DNA of 64,000 nucleotides, from the NCBI GenBank assembly GCA_951799445.1, contig OX637288.1, positions 45,213,288 to 45,277,287 on the forward strand, written 5' to 3'. The position numbers and the translations under genes are program-made. The notes under the pieces are model-generated. The model was given only the letters and a program-made list of their open reading frames with translations, made no database searches and was not told where the DNA came from. Source of the DNA: Pseudisothecium myosuroides. Its lineage: Eukaryota > Streptophyta > Bryopsida > Hypnales > Lembophyllaceae. This document shows positions 44,505 to 54,889 of this stretch, one piece after another; within the stretch, counting starts at the first letter, position 1, and the number at the start of each line of letters is the position of its first letter.

Positions 44505-45804
44505 TTTTTCTTCCACAACCTGTACATATTCCGTCTATTATGTGCAGGACGTCTCCTGAGTCAAACTGTTACGTAGAATGTATTTCAGAGTCATTGTTCA
44601 GGCAAGGGATTCGCTTTGAGCACATCAAAGTGGTTGTTGAAGGTTAGCACGTTCACCCAGTTTTAGACACCTCCGCTAATACAAGCGTCGCAATTTTGCA
44701 TTTAGATCAGGCAACACCGAGATTTTTTGAAAGAGCTGTAAACTGGCTTGTAGATATTCACTGGGTTTTTTTAGAAATAGTACTGATACCAGTGTACCAG
44801 TGAATGCAAATAAATACCTCAGGGAGGTGGTTTTCGAGATTCTTGATTGAGAAAATCTGGGTTCATCTCCCACTTTCTGTGGTCTGGCTCCTTTTCCTTT
44901 GTAGTATTCACATTGTCCAATCTTGATACCCTCTAAGTTGTGTATTTTCTAGGACAAAATTTGTGTTTTGACAAAAGTTTCTATTGCATATATCACTATT
45001 TGACCAGAAAGAGTAACTTGCTATGGTCCAATTCATTGCTACTCAAAGTTGATTCAATTCTTATATAATGCACTTTTTATTTTATCTTACAAATTATCAT
45101 CTTACATTTTATTTTATTTTGATTTCATTCATCATGTGGCTGCTCGGAGAAAACAAGAGAAAGTTTGGCAAGGTCAATTATGAGGGATCTTCCATGGTGT
45201 GTTGGAATTGGAAACGAATTTCTGATTATGAATTTCTAAGTTCTCTAGAGTTGGAATTGCATTTGCCAAATCCATGATGCTTTCACTTCATGGTGAGCAG
45301 GAAGAAACTAGGTTTGGGGAGCAGCTTTGCCTTGTAAAATTGAAAGCAACCAAAATGTTCAAATTTATTGTTAAAAAATAGTTCTTCAAAAATTGCAAAC
45401 TTGCCTCCTCTTTACACGGGCCTCCCCTCCAAATTTTGACAACCAACAATTCCAGTTCTTTTTTTGCAACTATCACACATTTCAATGTAGGAATATGGAA
45501 TTTCTTGAGTCTTTTTTGCAAGACTTGCCATAATTTTTAGCATTCGTCACCCAGGTTCTTAAATGAGACAACCTTGGCCCATTTCAATATAGGATTATGG
45601 AATATCTTTAGTTTTTCCTACAAGTACTGCTATAATTTCTAGCATTCCAACCAAGTTCCCAAATGAGACGACTTTGAGCCATTCTACAACTAACGGCACA
45701 AGAATCGACAACTAACCAATGATTCTCTACAGAGTATAACTAAATTCACTCCCAAGCATATAAGGAGGCAATATCCCCTTCTAAGGGAAAATGATTTGTG
45801 CTAG
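44505..45804. other. 3' flank of the polygalacturonase and intergenic DNA
   Basis: A possible polyadenylation motif AATAAA occurs in GCAAATAAATACC near 44,807. The rest is AT-rich, with frames such as 45,068-45,277 showing no recognisable feature. Confidence 0.4.
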
Positions 45805-45808
45805 TTAA

Positions 45809-46694
45809 CTCCTAAAAGCCCAAGGCATTTTCTGGCTCTGAAACCACTGAAAACTACCATTTCTGCTGCGATCACTCTCCAAACCAAAAAAAACTTTCTT
45901 TTAGAATCTAACCGTAGGATCTTGTACTTCACTTGTCTCAAATCATGTGGTAAAAATTTCATGAAGTTTGACCGTACGGATTGGAATATATTAGCATTTG
46001 AAGTTGGAAACTGAAGTTTTTTTTAACTCTGGATTGCAATTTCAGATGACTTTGACGGCCATTTGTAGATTTTTTTTTTACTACACACCATAAATTTAAA
46101 ATTTTTTATGTTGAACATTTGAGTTGAGAGTCGGGAATTTTTTTTTCAGAATGTCAAAACTTGATTTTCACATATAAAAAAATTATTAAGTAGAAATAGG
46201 TCCAAAATTGAACAAAACACTAAATCTTGAATAGCTCTTAGATGGATTAAAAACCCATAATCCCAATAGTGGGATTGTTCTTGCAAACAAACTTAACCTT
46301 TTCAAAAAAAGAATTTGAATTTTTTGAAAATTTACATTCAAAAATGAATTTTATAAGTTGTTTTTTGAAGAAGACGCGTAGATTGCCCGAAAAACAAGAT
46401 TGTCCATAACTTTCTCATTTTTAGTCCAAATAGAATGAATCAAAGCTTCAAATGTAGACAGAAACAAATCATTTTTTTGTGTTTTTTTTTTCTGCCCGGC
46501 AAACTGCTTTTTTGACTTCAGGTGGCATAACTTTTACTCCCGGGCACCAATTGAAAAAAAAATTATATTTTTAGAAAGCTAATGTGATTCCTTATCTTCA
46601 AAAAAAGTTTCAAAAAATTAGATCAAAATTTCAGGTCACATGAGCCTACCCAAAATCCCAAGTGTGCCCCGAGGGGACTTTGGGCCTTTAGGGG
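45809..46694. mobile_element. TTAA-target element E4, 886 bp (inverted relative to E3)
   Basis: TTAA at 45,805-45,808 and 46,695-46,698. Left end CTCCTAAAAGCCCAAGGC, right end inverted CCCCTAAAGGCCCAAAG. The left end and interior match the right end of E3 in reverse (CATTTTCTGGCTC, AGGATCTTGTACTTCACTTG), so E3 and E4 are one subfamily. Confidence 0.82.
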
Positions 46695-46698
46695 TTAA

Positions 46699-47470
46699 CA
46701 ATGTTATGCATGTGCAGAATACGTTGCTTGTGCTGGCCCTTTATAAGACATTACATGGATCCATGGTGAACAGACTCTTAATTTATGCCGATCTCCAAAC
46801 CAGATTCAACTTCCTTTTCGGGCTTCTTTTCTCTCTGGAGATTGCGTTCATTTCCGTGGACATCAATTTCCACAAAATGTGGTTGCATTACTGATCAGAT
46901 TCTGTTGAGCTGTGTGACTAGCATGCGTAAACCAACTTGGTTGTCATGGTTGCCACTGTAAGGCTACCACCCCGCAATTCAGTTTCTGATAAATTTTGAG
47001 TTCGGTACTAACTTTGGTTCATGGCAAGAGTTCGTAGTCTCATCCCCTGTTTCACATTTCATACCCTCCTACCACATTCTGAGGACTTAGCCCACATCTC
47101 TTACAGCAGACTTAACGATCAATTCCCCCAACATTCCTCCAACTCATTAGGAATAAATTGGTAGAATGGCAACTTCTGAAGTAATAACTATTCAAAGTAA
47201 GAAAATATCATCAAGAAATTGACATTCAATGTCAGAAGTTGAAACTGAAATTGTAAGTACGACAATTTATCAGAAATGAATGTGAGGAATAGCAACTCAT
47301 CAACAATGATTGTCATGAATTGCCAGTCCGCAAATGACTCCCCCTTAATGAACATACCCATGCTCTATCAATCACATCACCTGTTCATGTACGGATTTCA
47401 GGAGTTTCAACCAAGTCTCAGGTTCACTACCAAAAAATGGAAATCGAGTGATGCTCCCCATATAGGTGAA
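46699..47470. other. Intergenic DNA downstream of the EMSY-like gene
   Basis: No gene recognised. The 3' end of the EMSY-like transcript probably lies between 47,470 and 47,811, where composition changes. Confidence 0.35.
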
Positions 47471-47811
47471 AAAAAACAGTGCTCTTAATACACTTCGGAA
47501 CAAGTATGGACAAAGAAGACCTATAATATATACCTACAATCATCACAACCAGGTCCCTCCTCTGAACGTGTCCCAAAAACGAAGCCAGTACCTCAGCTCA
47601 ACAGTGCCCCATCCAGGATGCAGGGCAAGTGGCACCCAGCGACCCCGGAAACCACACTTCATTTTGCCACAAGCATTGTCCAGTGTAAATGGAGGGAAAG
47701 GACAGCAAGAGCTCAAAAGGACACAAATCAACATGGGCCATATCAGCCTGGCAGTCCTTAAAACGGACAAGAAGCTCAGGAACGTCCATGCCGTCTCATG
47801 CACCTACCAAT

Positions 47812-49353
47812 CTAACTGTCGTCTCCATCCCCGTCGTCGTCGGCATTGTCCAACTCGGCATCAGAGGCGACTTCCCTCTCAGCACCGCCGTTGTGGCCCT
47901 CGGAGCCCTCATCCCTTCGCTCATCTTCTTCGTCACTCTCCTCCAGACGATGCCCTGTTTCCTGAACACTGTGAGGATCTTTCTCTAAACCCGTCGAGTG
48001 AACAGGAGAGTCCACGACATCGACTCTCTCATCCTCACTCCCATCGTCGGAGTACGCTGCCAGGGCCGCCAAACCCTTCGCAAGCAACTCCTCGTATTCC
48101 TTGGCCGACCGCTTTAAAACGTCCATCTTTACCACGTCCTTCGCATGTTCCGCTTCGGAGTACTCTTTCAGAAGGGCGACTATCTCGGCTTCCGGGTACA
48201 TGATGTGAGTCGGTCGGCCTATCTCGGCTGTCCCATTCCTGTCTTCTTCACCAGGGGCCTCTCCTCTCCACGGTCTAGACTGTGGAGTCGGTGCCAACGC
48301 GGTCTTGTCATGTGCAGGTCGTCCTCTTTGACCACTCCCTTTCGGTCTCCCCACCACACCTCCGTAACCCCCTCGGCCACGTTTCACACCCCTTCCAGCA
48401 CCTCGTTCAGGAGGAGTGAGACCAGGAACTTTGCCGTTCAATATTACAGGGTCGGCTCTGGGCTCGGACAGCCACTGTAAATCGTTTCGGTCCATTGCCT
48501 TCAAATCCACCCACTCAATACTCTCATCCAGAGTACCCGCATCATAAGCAAGACAATGCAACATCGTATCCTTGTTGTAATCTACAATCACTGCCTCATA
48601 GTGAATATTGTCTTCCGGCCACCGAATACGGAGCCGCCGACCCACCCAGTTCTCAACACGCGAATCCGTAGACGGACCTGCACCCTTGTGATTCCGCCAA
48701 GGCGTTGAACCCCTCCCACTGCCCACTCCCCCTCGCCCGGAAGGGGGACCTGGAGTCCCAACCATCGCGGCGCCTCGGCTAGGGACAATAAGGGTATCGG
48801 CAATGCCTTTGCTCCGGGACTTCTTGCCGCTAGACATACCCCGGCCCCCGGAAGCGGAAGGAAGAGTCTGAGGGGCCGGTTTCAGCAGAGGGGCAGGGGG
48901 AGGGAGAATCGGAGCAACATTGCCGACCTTTTGCCTTTTCCGACTTTGAGATACAGCAGGACTCGGAGAAGTGTCTCGATGGTGCTGCGGCATGCCAGGG
49001 TCCTCGCCCGTTTGTCTCCAGGTCCGAATCCGTCGAAGGGTCTCATCAAGGGTAACTTTTCCCAGCATCTCTCTATGCAGCTCGTCTTCCACTCTTAGCT
49101 CCTTCCTCAAATTAGACATGAGCCCTTCCTTGGTCCAAGTAATAACCTCTGACTGCGCACTGAACGCCCTAAGCAGGGAATGATACGCCTCCAGTTCAAG
49201 CTGACGAATCTGCTGATCAATGTGGTAGGAGCTTGATGGTTTTCCATTACCACTGGGCCGACCCTTTCGAACACTCTGAGACCGAACCAACTGGGTAGGG
49301 GGGAGGTCGTCATCGTCCGTTCCATCGCTGTCCGACTGGTTATACACCATCAT
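47812..49353 (-). CDS. EML: EMSY-LIKE (EML) chromatin protein with ENT and Tudor/Agenet-type domains, 513 aa
   Basis: One uninterrupted frame, starting MMVYNQSDSDGTDDDDLPPT. It resembles plant EMSY-like proteins throughout. An acidic N-terminus precedes an ENT domain at about residues 45-115 (HIDQQIRQLELEAYHSLLRA, then ITWTKEGLMSNLRKELRV). A basic linker with SRKRQK follows. A Tudor/Agenet-like module lies at about 237-297 (VGRRLRIRWPEDNIHYEAVI through SIEWVDL). Then come RGRGG repeats, a helical segment near 385-430 and an acidic tail. Family members bind histone marks and act in nuclear gene control and defence. I start at the ATG pair at 49,348-49,353, because the frame further upstream runs into a stop. 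An AG acceptor (TTTTTAACAG) at 49,424-49,425 implies a spliced 5' leader. Homologues I know have many coding introns; here none interrupts the frame. Confidence 0.9.
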   Translation of the reverse strand: MMVYNQSDSDGTDDDDLPPTQLVRSQSVRKGRPSGNGKPSSSYHIDQQIRQLELEAYHSLLRAFSAQSEVITWTKEGLMSNLRKELRVEDELHREMLGKVTLDETLRRIRTWRQTGEDPGMPQHHRDTSPSPAVSQSRKRQKVGNVAPILPPPAPLLKPAPQTLPSASGGRGMSSGKKSRSKGIADTLIVPSRGAAMVGTPGPPSGRGGVGSGRGSTPWRNHKGAGPSTDSRVENWVGRRLRIRWPEDNIHYEAVIVDYNKDTMLHCLAYDAGTLDESIEWVDLKAMDRNDLQWLSEPRADPVILNGKVPGLTPPERGAGRGVKRGRGGYGGVVGRPKGSGQRGRPAHDKTALAPTPQSRPWRGEAPGEEDRNGTAEIGRPTHIMYPEAEIVALLKEYSEAEHAKDVVKMDVLKRSAKEYEELLAKGLAALAAYSDDGSEDERVDVVDSPVHSTGLEKDPHSVQETGHRLEESDEEDERRDEGSEGHNGGAEREVASDAELDNADDDGDGDDS

Positions 49354-49422
49354 GCCAGGCAGGTCCAAAAATGACTATATTCACTATATTTTTTTTCCAA
49401 CTGCACTCCACAATCGCCAGCC

Positions 49423-50898
49423 ACTGTTAAAAACAAGAAGGAAAAGAAAACATTACGAGCAGGACAAAGAGGAGACATGAGTAAGTTGGTGATTGAAACT
49501 TTCAAAGCATGGGGGATGGCACCATCCCTCCGTTTGGCTGATTTCATCCCTCGACAAAAAATACTAGTAAACAATGCTGATCCTAACAGGTTATGAGAAG
49601 AAGAAAATTTAAGAAGCGTGAAAATTTACGAACAGTCCGCTCCAAAAACTGACGAAAAATCTAATTTCAGTGAAGGAGAATGAAAGAGCAGTCATGATGC
49701 ATTCGACTACTGCAATGCAGAGCATAGAGAAGAGCAACAACTTAACTACACGTTGCTTAACATTTATGAAAAATAAAGAATTCGGAAATCCCTGTTGAAG
49801 GCAATAAGACCTACGGACTCCCTAAACCGCCATTGCTTTTTTTTTAAAAGTGCCAGCGTCGAAGGGCCCTGCTTTTTGTCAACCATATTCGAGTAAACAA
49901 ATTACTAGACTACATCTTTCAGCCCCATACGATCATGAAATCGCAAGCCTCTTGACGGTTCAAAACATCTCAAAAGAGTAGGAAATCCTGTGAAACCTGC
50001 CAGCAGCCTAGTAACTCTAGGGGGTGTCAGAGTGCTCGACTCTCGTCTTTCTTCCTATTTCGAGACCGGCGCCATTCTAAGTCCCAAATCCTCGTCAGAT
50101 ATGATATATTCCTGCTGTAGAGTTTTGGAGTCTCGTTTCAGAATTGTCTCTCCTCCTTCAGTCTGGCATCTGACACCCTATTCTATGCAACAGTTCATGG
50201 CATCCCAGAGCCTGCAGAATTAGGCGTCCAGCCAAGAGCAGCTCGGAAGTCGTACTCTACTGAAATTTCCTAGGGTCCATCTCTGATTTAAGTAAGAGTC
50301 CATGGGAGCCAATAACTCCTGCGGTACCGAAAAAACCTAGACTCCGAAAAGCCTAATTCCCGCACCTCTCGCGTCCACGATAACTAAATACCTCCGTCGC
50401 CAGGGGATCCAAATAAAACAAAAGAACGCAAAACCTCCGCAAATGCACTTCCTCTCGCCAGCGCGCCTTTCATGCACATATTAAAAAAGCACGAAGCCTA
50501 GGGATCCCTCCCTACCTCCAAGAGAGAATACCGCTGCAACCGAAGATTAGGAAATCCTTGGAAACTGCAAGCAGCCTCGACACTACTCCCAACTGTAACC
50601 CGAGCCAGCAGAAACGGGCGTCGAGCTCGAAAGTCCTGTCCACCTAAATTCCTAGTGCATTCGTTAAGTCCATCATTGCATAAACCGAAACCCCTTGGCG
50701 TCCAAAAAAAATTGTCCTGCGGTACCGACAAATCCTGGCGCCATATCCCCGCACCTCCCGCTTCCACAGAAATCTCCATCGCCGAGGGGGACGGGAAAAA
50801 AAAAACTAAAACCTCGCAGTCATGCGACACCCCCTCGCGAAACTCCGCTCCATGCACATAATAAACAACAACAGCCAGCAAGCCCTAGGGTTTCGTAC
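49423..50898 (-). other. Probable leader intron of the EMSY-like gene
   Basis: On the minus strand a donor GGAG|GTACGAAACCC (GT at 50,897-50,898) or its duplicate GGAG|GTAGGGAGG (GT at 50,514-50,515) can pair with the acceptor before 49,423. The region between has no supported coding exon. Confidence 0.5.
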
Positions 50899-50905
50899 CT
50901 CCAAA
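50130..50905 (-). repeat. Two-copy tandem duplication in the EMSY-like leader, about 383-bp period
   Basis: Blocks TTGGAGGTA(C/G)G, CCCTAGG, TATGTGCATG, GAGGTTTT, GAGGTGCGGG and TCGGTACCGCAGGA recur in the same order. Each copy includes a candidate splice donor. Confidence 0.65.
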
Positions 50906-51430
50906 AAGAGAAAAAAGCCTCCCTTCCCTTACGCGCGCGCGCCTCCTTGCACCTCACAGCAGCAGCACGAGAAAAAACCGCGAGCGCAACCACGACCACA
51001 GCAGCAACAGCACGACACGCCGCCCAGGAACGGAGCCTTGTAGCACATAATAACTAGGGTTATATAGAAGCGCAGCGCCTCCGGAGAAAAAATAAAAAGC
51101 AGGAGTCGCGCCCTACGTAGTAAACGAGCCGGAGCGCTGGTGCGGCATCGGGGAAAGGGTGGGGAACGACGGGGACGACAACGAAGACGACGACGCCGAA
51201 GCGAGCGGGCACTCGCCGCAGAAGAGAAGACGCGTTGCAGCAGCGAGGGCAGCACGGTCCGCCATAGCTGCTCCGGTGGCGGTGTCTTCCACTTCGCGCT
51301 GCGCCGAAGGGGGTTGGGCCTTTGGCGTCACCAGGTGACCGGGGGAGACGGTCACCCTTTTCCCGCCGCAAGGACGGACCGGGCAGGTAAGGTCCTTCTG
51401 GATGATTTTTTCACCCGCGGTGGATGATAA
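50900..51430. promoter_or_regulatory. GC-rich, CpG-rich promoter region
   Basis: A sharp rise in GC and CpG against AT-rich surroundings, with CGCGCGCGCG near 50,932 and repeated CGACG/GCGGC blocks. On the minus strand a TATATAA box (51,060-51,066) is followed by a telobox-like AACCCTAG. This suits a transcription start near 51,030 for the EMSY-like gene. Frames in this region on both strands reflect the absence of AT-rich stop codons. Confidence 0.6.
51060..51066 (-). promoter_or_regulatory. TATA box, probably of the EMSY-like gene
   Basis: TATATAA on the minus strand, directly followed by CCCTAGTTATTATG. Confidence 0.55.
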
Positions 51431-53180
51431 GGGCCCATTTTTCGTGCCCTGGATCGCGCCATTCCTTTCGAGGGCGTCAGAGATGTAAGCTAATAATGAT
51501 AAATTTGCAACACTAATTAAGATCTGCAATACTAAATGTCAACATGAACACTATCAGTTGTCAACTATTGTAATTTTTGATAGAAGCTTACCAACCATTT
51601 CCAACCACTCTAGGAATTGAGCATATCTGCAAGGTGGGTTTGGTGAGGGAAAAAATTTCTTCATGCAATGAAATACAATAGATTTCAAAAGGAATTGAAA
51701 TTTTTACATTTTCTTCTTCAAAAATAAATAAAATTACCATGAATTTTTTTGTGGAAATTTTGATAAACCTATTCTTGTTATATTGGTCATTCTATTTTCA
51801 ACACATAGGCTACTTACAAAAGCAATGTAATTGTTAATTGTGGCTTTCAATGTATATGTGATCATTCTATGCTTTCAATATACACTTCTTAGACGTTTCT
51901 GTTGCTCCTACTGGTCCTATTCTATGTAACGTTTCTGTTGCTCCTACTAGCCCTATTCTATGTGAGTTGAGCTGTGATGTAAACCGTAGCTAATCGAAAA
52001 TAGAACAACATACACAAGGCGGAAATTGGGGGGAGGGTGATCAAGAATAGGTCGCCTACTTTAGTGTTCATGTTGACATGTAGTGGGTTCTAATTCTCAT
52101 TTAGTGGTGGTAAAATTAAATTTTCAAGGATAAGACCTATTACTAAGTTACCTTGTCAAAAATGATTTAATTTATAAACCAATAGGTGCATTCAATTTCT
52201 ACAATAATCTTGAAAGTCATCCAATTTGCCACTTTTAGGCCATTCCTGAGTTAAATTTTAGTAATGTTAATGATAATGTTAATGTGTAGTTCTCCATACC
52301 ACTAATGTTACCAATACTAAAATGTCTACATGAATATCATTTGTAAACAAAAATAATACTAAATATCATTATCAGTACAGGTAGTTTGGATGTAGAGGAA
52401 ATTTTTATATTTTATGATGGGCATCATGTTATGTACGTGTATATTGAAGGAAATTTTTGACATTTGTGAGTAATTTTTTGCTTTGCGTTATGCACGAAAA
52501 TGGCTTAGGGTAGTTTGAAAGCAACTATTGGAGAAGATTGTGTACAACTTTATCTTGAAAAGAGACAACTCGACTATCCTCCAAATCTTACACCTTCCAC
52601 CTCCTTATAAAATATTTTCTTACAAACCTCCTTAGATAGATAGATACTCTAATACTCTAATATGGATATGGACACAAGTACAAATAAATACAAATATAGG
52701 ATATAAATATGGATACAAAAACTATATACAAATATTGACATTAATATTATATATATATATATATGGGTACAACCAATGGGCACATATCCCATTGATATCA
52801 GTTGTTATCACATATGCATTTAGAAAAGATATATGGTTTGCGGATTAATGATAAAAAATATAAAAATATATTTTAATTTATTTTAATTGGAAAAAAATAA
52901 ATAATAGACAAATTTGTTCTTTTGAATATGGAAGGATAGAGGGCTGAACTTTAGTGTCCCTTTTGAATAACTATCCAATCAAAAGGCCCCCCACAATGAT
53001 GTAATGATGCATGATGGTTTGATGTTTGTGATGTGTATATTTATTGTTAGTTGCTTATTAAGGGGTAGTATTCTTTTGTATATACATTAACTCTTTTGTT
53101 CTTAGTTAATATTATATTAAAGCAATTAGTAAATACTAGACATGATCTTTGACCAAATTTACTATTTCACATGCCTAAAA
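51431..53180. other. AT-rich intergenic DNA
   Basis: The sequence GTTTCTGTTGCTCCTACT occurs twice (about 51,894 and 51,930), and an AT run is at 52,749-52,764. No gene supported. Confidence 0.45.
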
Positions 53181-53199
53181 ATATGGAAGTATACCTTTA

Positions 53200-53900
53200 A
53201 CATTTAAAGATCTATGATTGTATTTTACCAAAAACAACTCTAAAAACTATCTATTTACTTATTTATCTATAGGATCTTGCACTAGAGTATTATGAAAATG
53301 TGTGGAATAATTTCAAAAATTTGACCTAGTTCATTGCAAGATTTGAGCATTTCAATTAAAAAAAAATTATTTGCTACTTTTGAACTTAATTATAAGACTT
53401 TGAATCCTCTTAACTTAAATTTTTTGCATCAAAGTGTTAAATAGAAGTAGGTATTAGATGAAAGGGAAAACTATATTGTTAATAGCTTTGAGATAAAATG
53501 AAAACATGCCATTTCCACTGGTGAGATTGTTTTAGCAGGTGAATTTAACCCTATAGACCAGTCTTTTAGAGAAAATTGTAAGAATTGAATTCATAAACAA
53601 ATACAATATCTTATTCTCTTAAGACAATGCTCTGATTTCTTACAGAACAAAATGCTCCTTAATTTTTAAGATAGTACGCATCTTAGTTGGTGGATGATGG
53701 ATATTTTTGTGAACTTGTTGTAGGAATTATTTGAAATAGATGAATTAGATCTAAATATACCAAAATACCAATTTTTGCTTAGTTTTGAGCTATGTAATTT
53801 TTTTCATTCAATTCTTATTGATATTTTTGTGCAAGTTTCTCAATCAATTCATGTAAAAATGGGATAAAAAAAATTACAAAAATGAAAATATTTTAAATGA
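53200..53900. mobile_element. Degenerate TTAA-family element, inverted, ends lost
   Basis: In reverse orientation this keeps interior blocks of the family: AGGATCTTGCACTAGAGTAT, TTAATAGCTTTGAG and GGTGAGATTGTTTTAGCA. No intact termini are visible. Confidence 0.45.
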
Positions 53901-54889
53901 AATATTGTCAATCCATAATTGATTCTTCTACAAAAGTTCAAGATCTATTGTATATTATATCTTGTTCAAGTTCTCTTAATTCTAAAAGGTTGCAGCCTGT
54001 CATTAAGGTAATCAACCAAAAATGATCCAATTAGTAGATAAATAACTGTATTTTATTGTAATTTTTATAATCTCTAAAATTCATTCATCAAATACTCTTA
54101 ATGCATGCACACCTATGATCATTACTAATTACAATAAAGCATAATCACTATTATCAACATAAATTATTTTTCTTGGATTTTCTTGGTACTAATTGAAAGA
54201 GGATATTAATGCACTTAGTATGAATTATTTGGACAATGCATGTGAATAAATTATGAAATTTCAAAGTATTTTCTCTAGGTATACTAAAAATGAACACTAG
54301 GTTCTCTTAAACTCTTATATTTTTATCATCACTTTACATTTGTATCATCAATATAATGTTTTGTGACATTTTAGGTCCAAATGTAGGTGTTGCATTTTGG
54401 GTAGTGTTGATTATAGGTGTACATACCTTAGTTTTTGGCCTCCTCATTGGACTAATACTCTTTTGGAAACTCCTTTAGGACTTGCTTTGGTTCTCGTTGA
54501 GTTGGTCTTGTAGATGGTAATAGGTACATTGATTTCACTTGAACCTTTGGAATGCTACCTCTTCAATGCACATGCTACCTCTTTTCTATGCTTGTGCTTC
54601 ACCCTTCACCCACGTTGTTGATGAACTTGCAATTGACCTCCATAGGAAATTAAGACCTAATTCTTGACTTAATTAGACCACAAATTTCTTCCTTGCAACA
54701 AGAGTTTCTCTTTCAAGCGGATGAAGGTTGGCAACAAAACATGCAATTCAATTTATGCCATCCCATGTACTTGCAACTAACCATAGCTTGATTGATTATT
54801 AAACCCAATGATGGACAAAATTTCAGTGAAAAAAGGCTTCGGTTGAACGAGAGAGACAAAGCTACATTTAGAGTTTGTGAGTTACAACT
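53901..54889. other. Intergenic DNA upstream of the kinase gene
   Basis: No other gene seen. The kinase promoter should lie in its 3' part, but I find no clear TATA element. Confidence 0.35.

Noticed and set aside
47466..48203. 245-codon plus-strand frame opposite the EMSY-like gene
   Set aside because: It is the antisense shadow of a GC-rich coding region. The composition (Arg, His, Pro-rich) and lack of any domain fit an accidental frame.
50498..50881. 127-codon minus-strand frame in the EMSY-like leader
   Set aside because: It lies in the tandemly duplicated GC-rich leader and reads through a probable splice donor. No recognisable domain.
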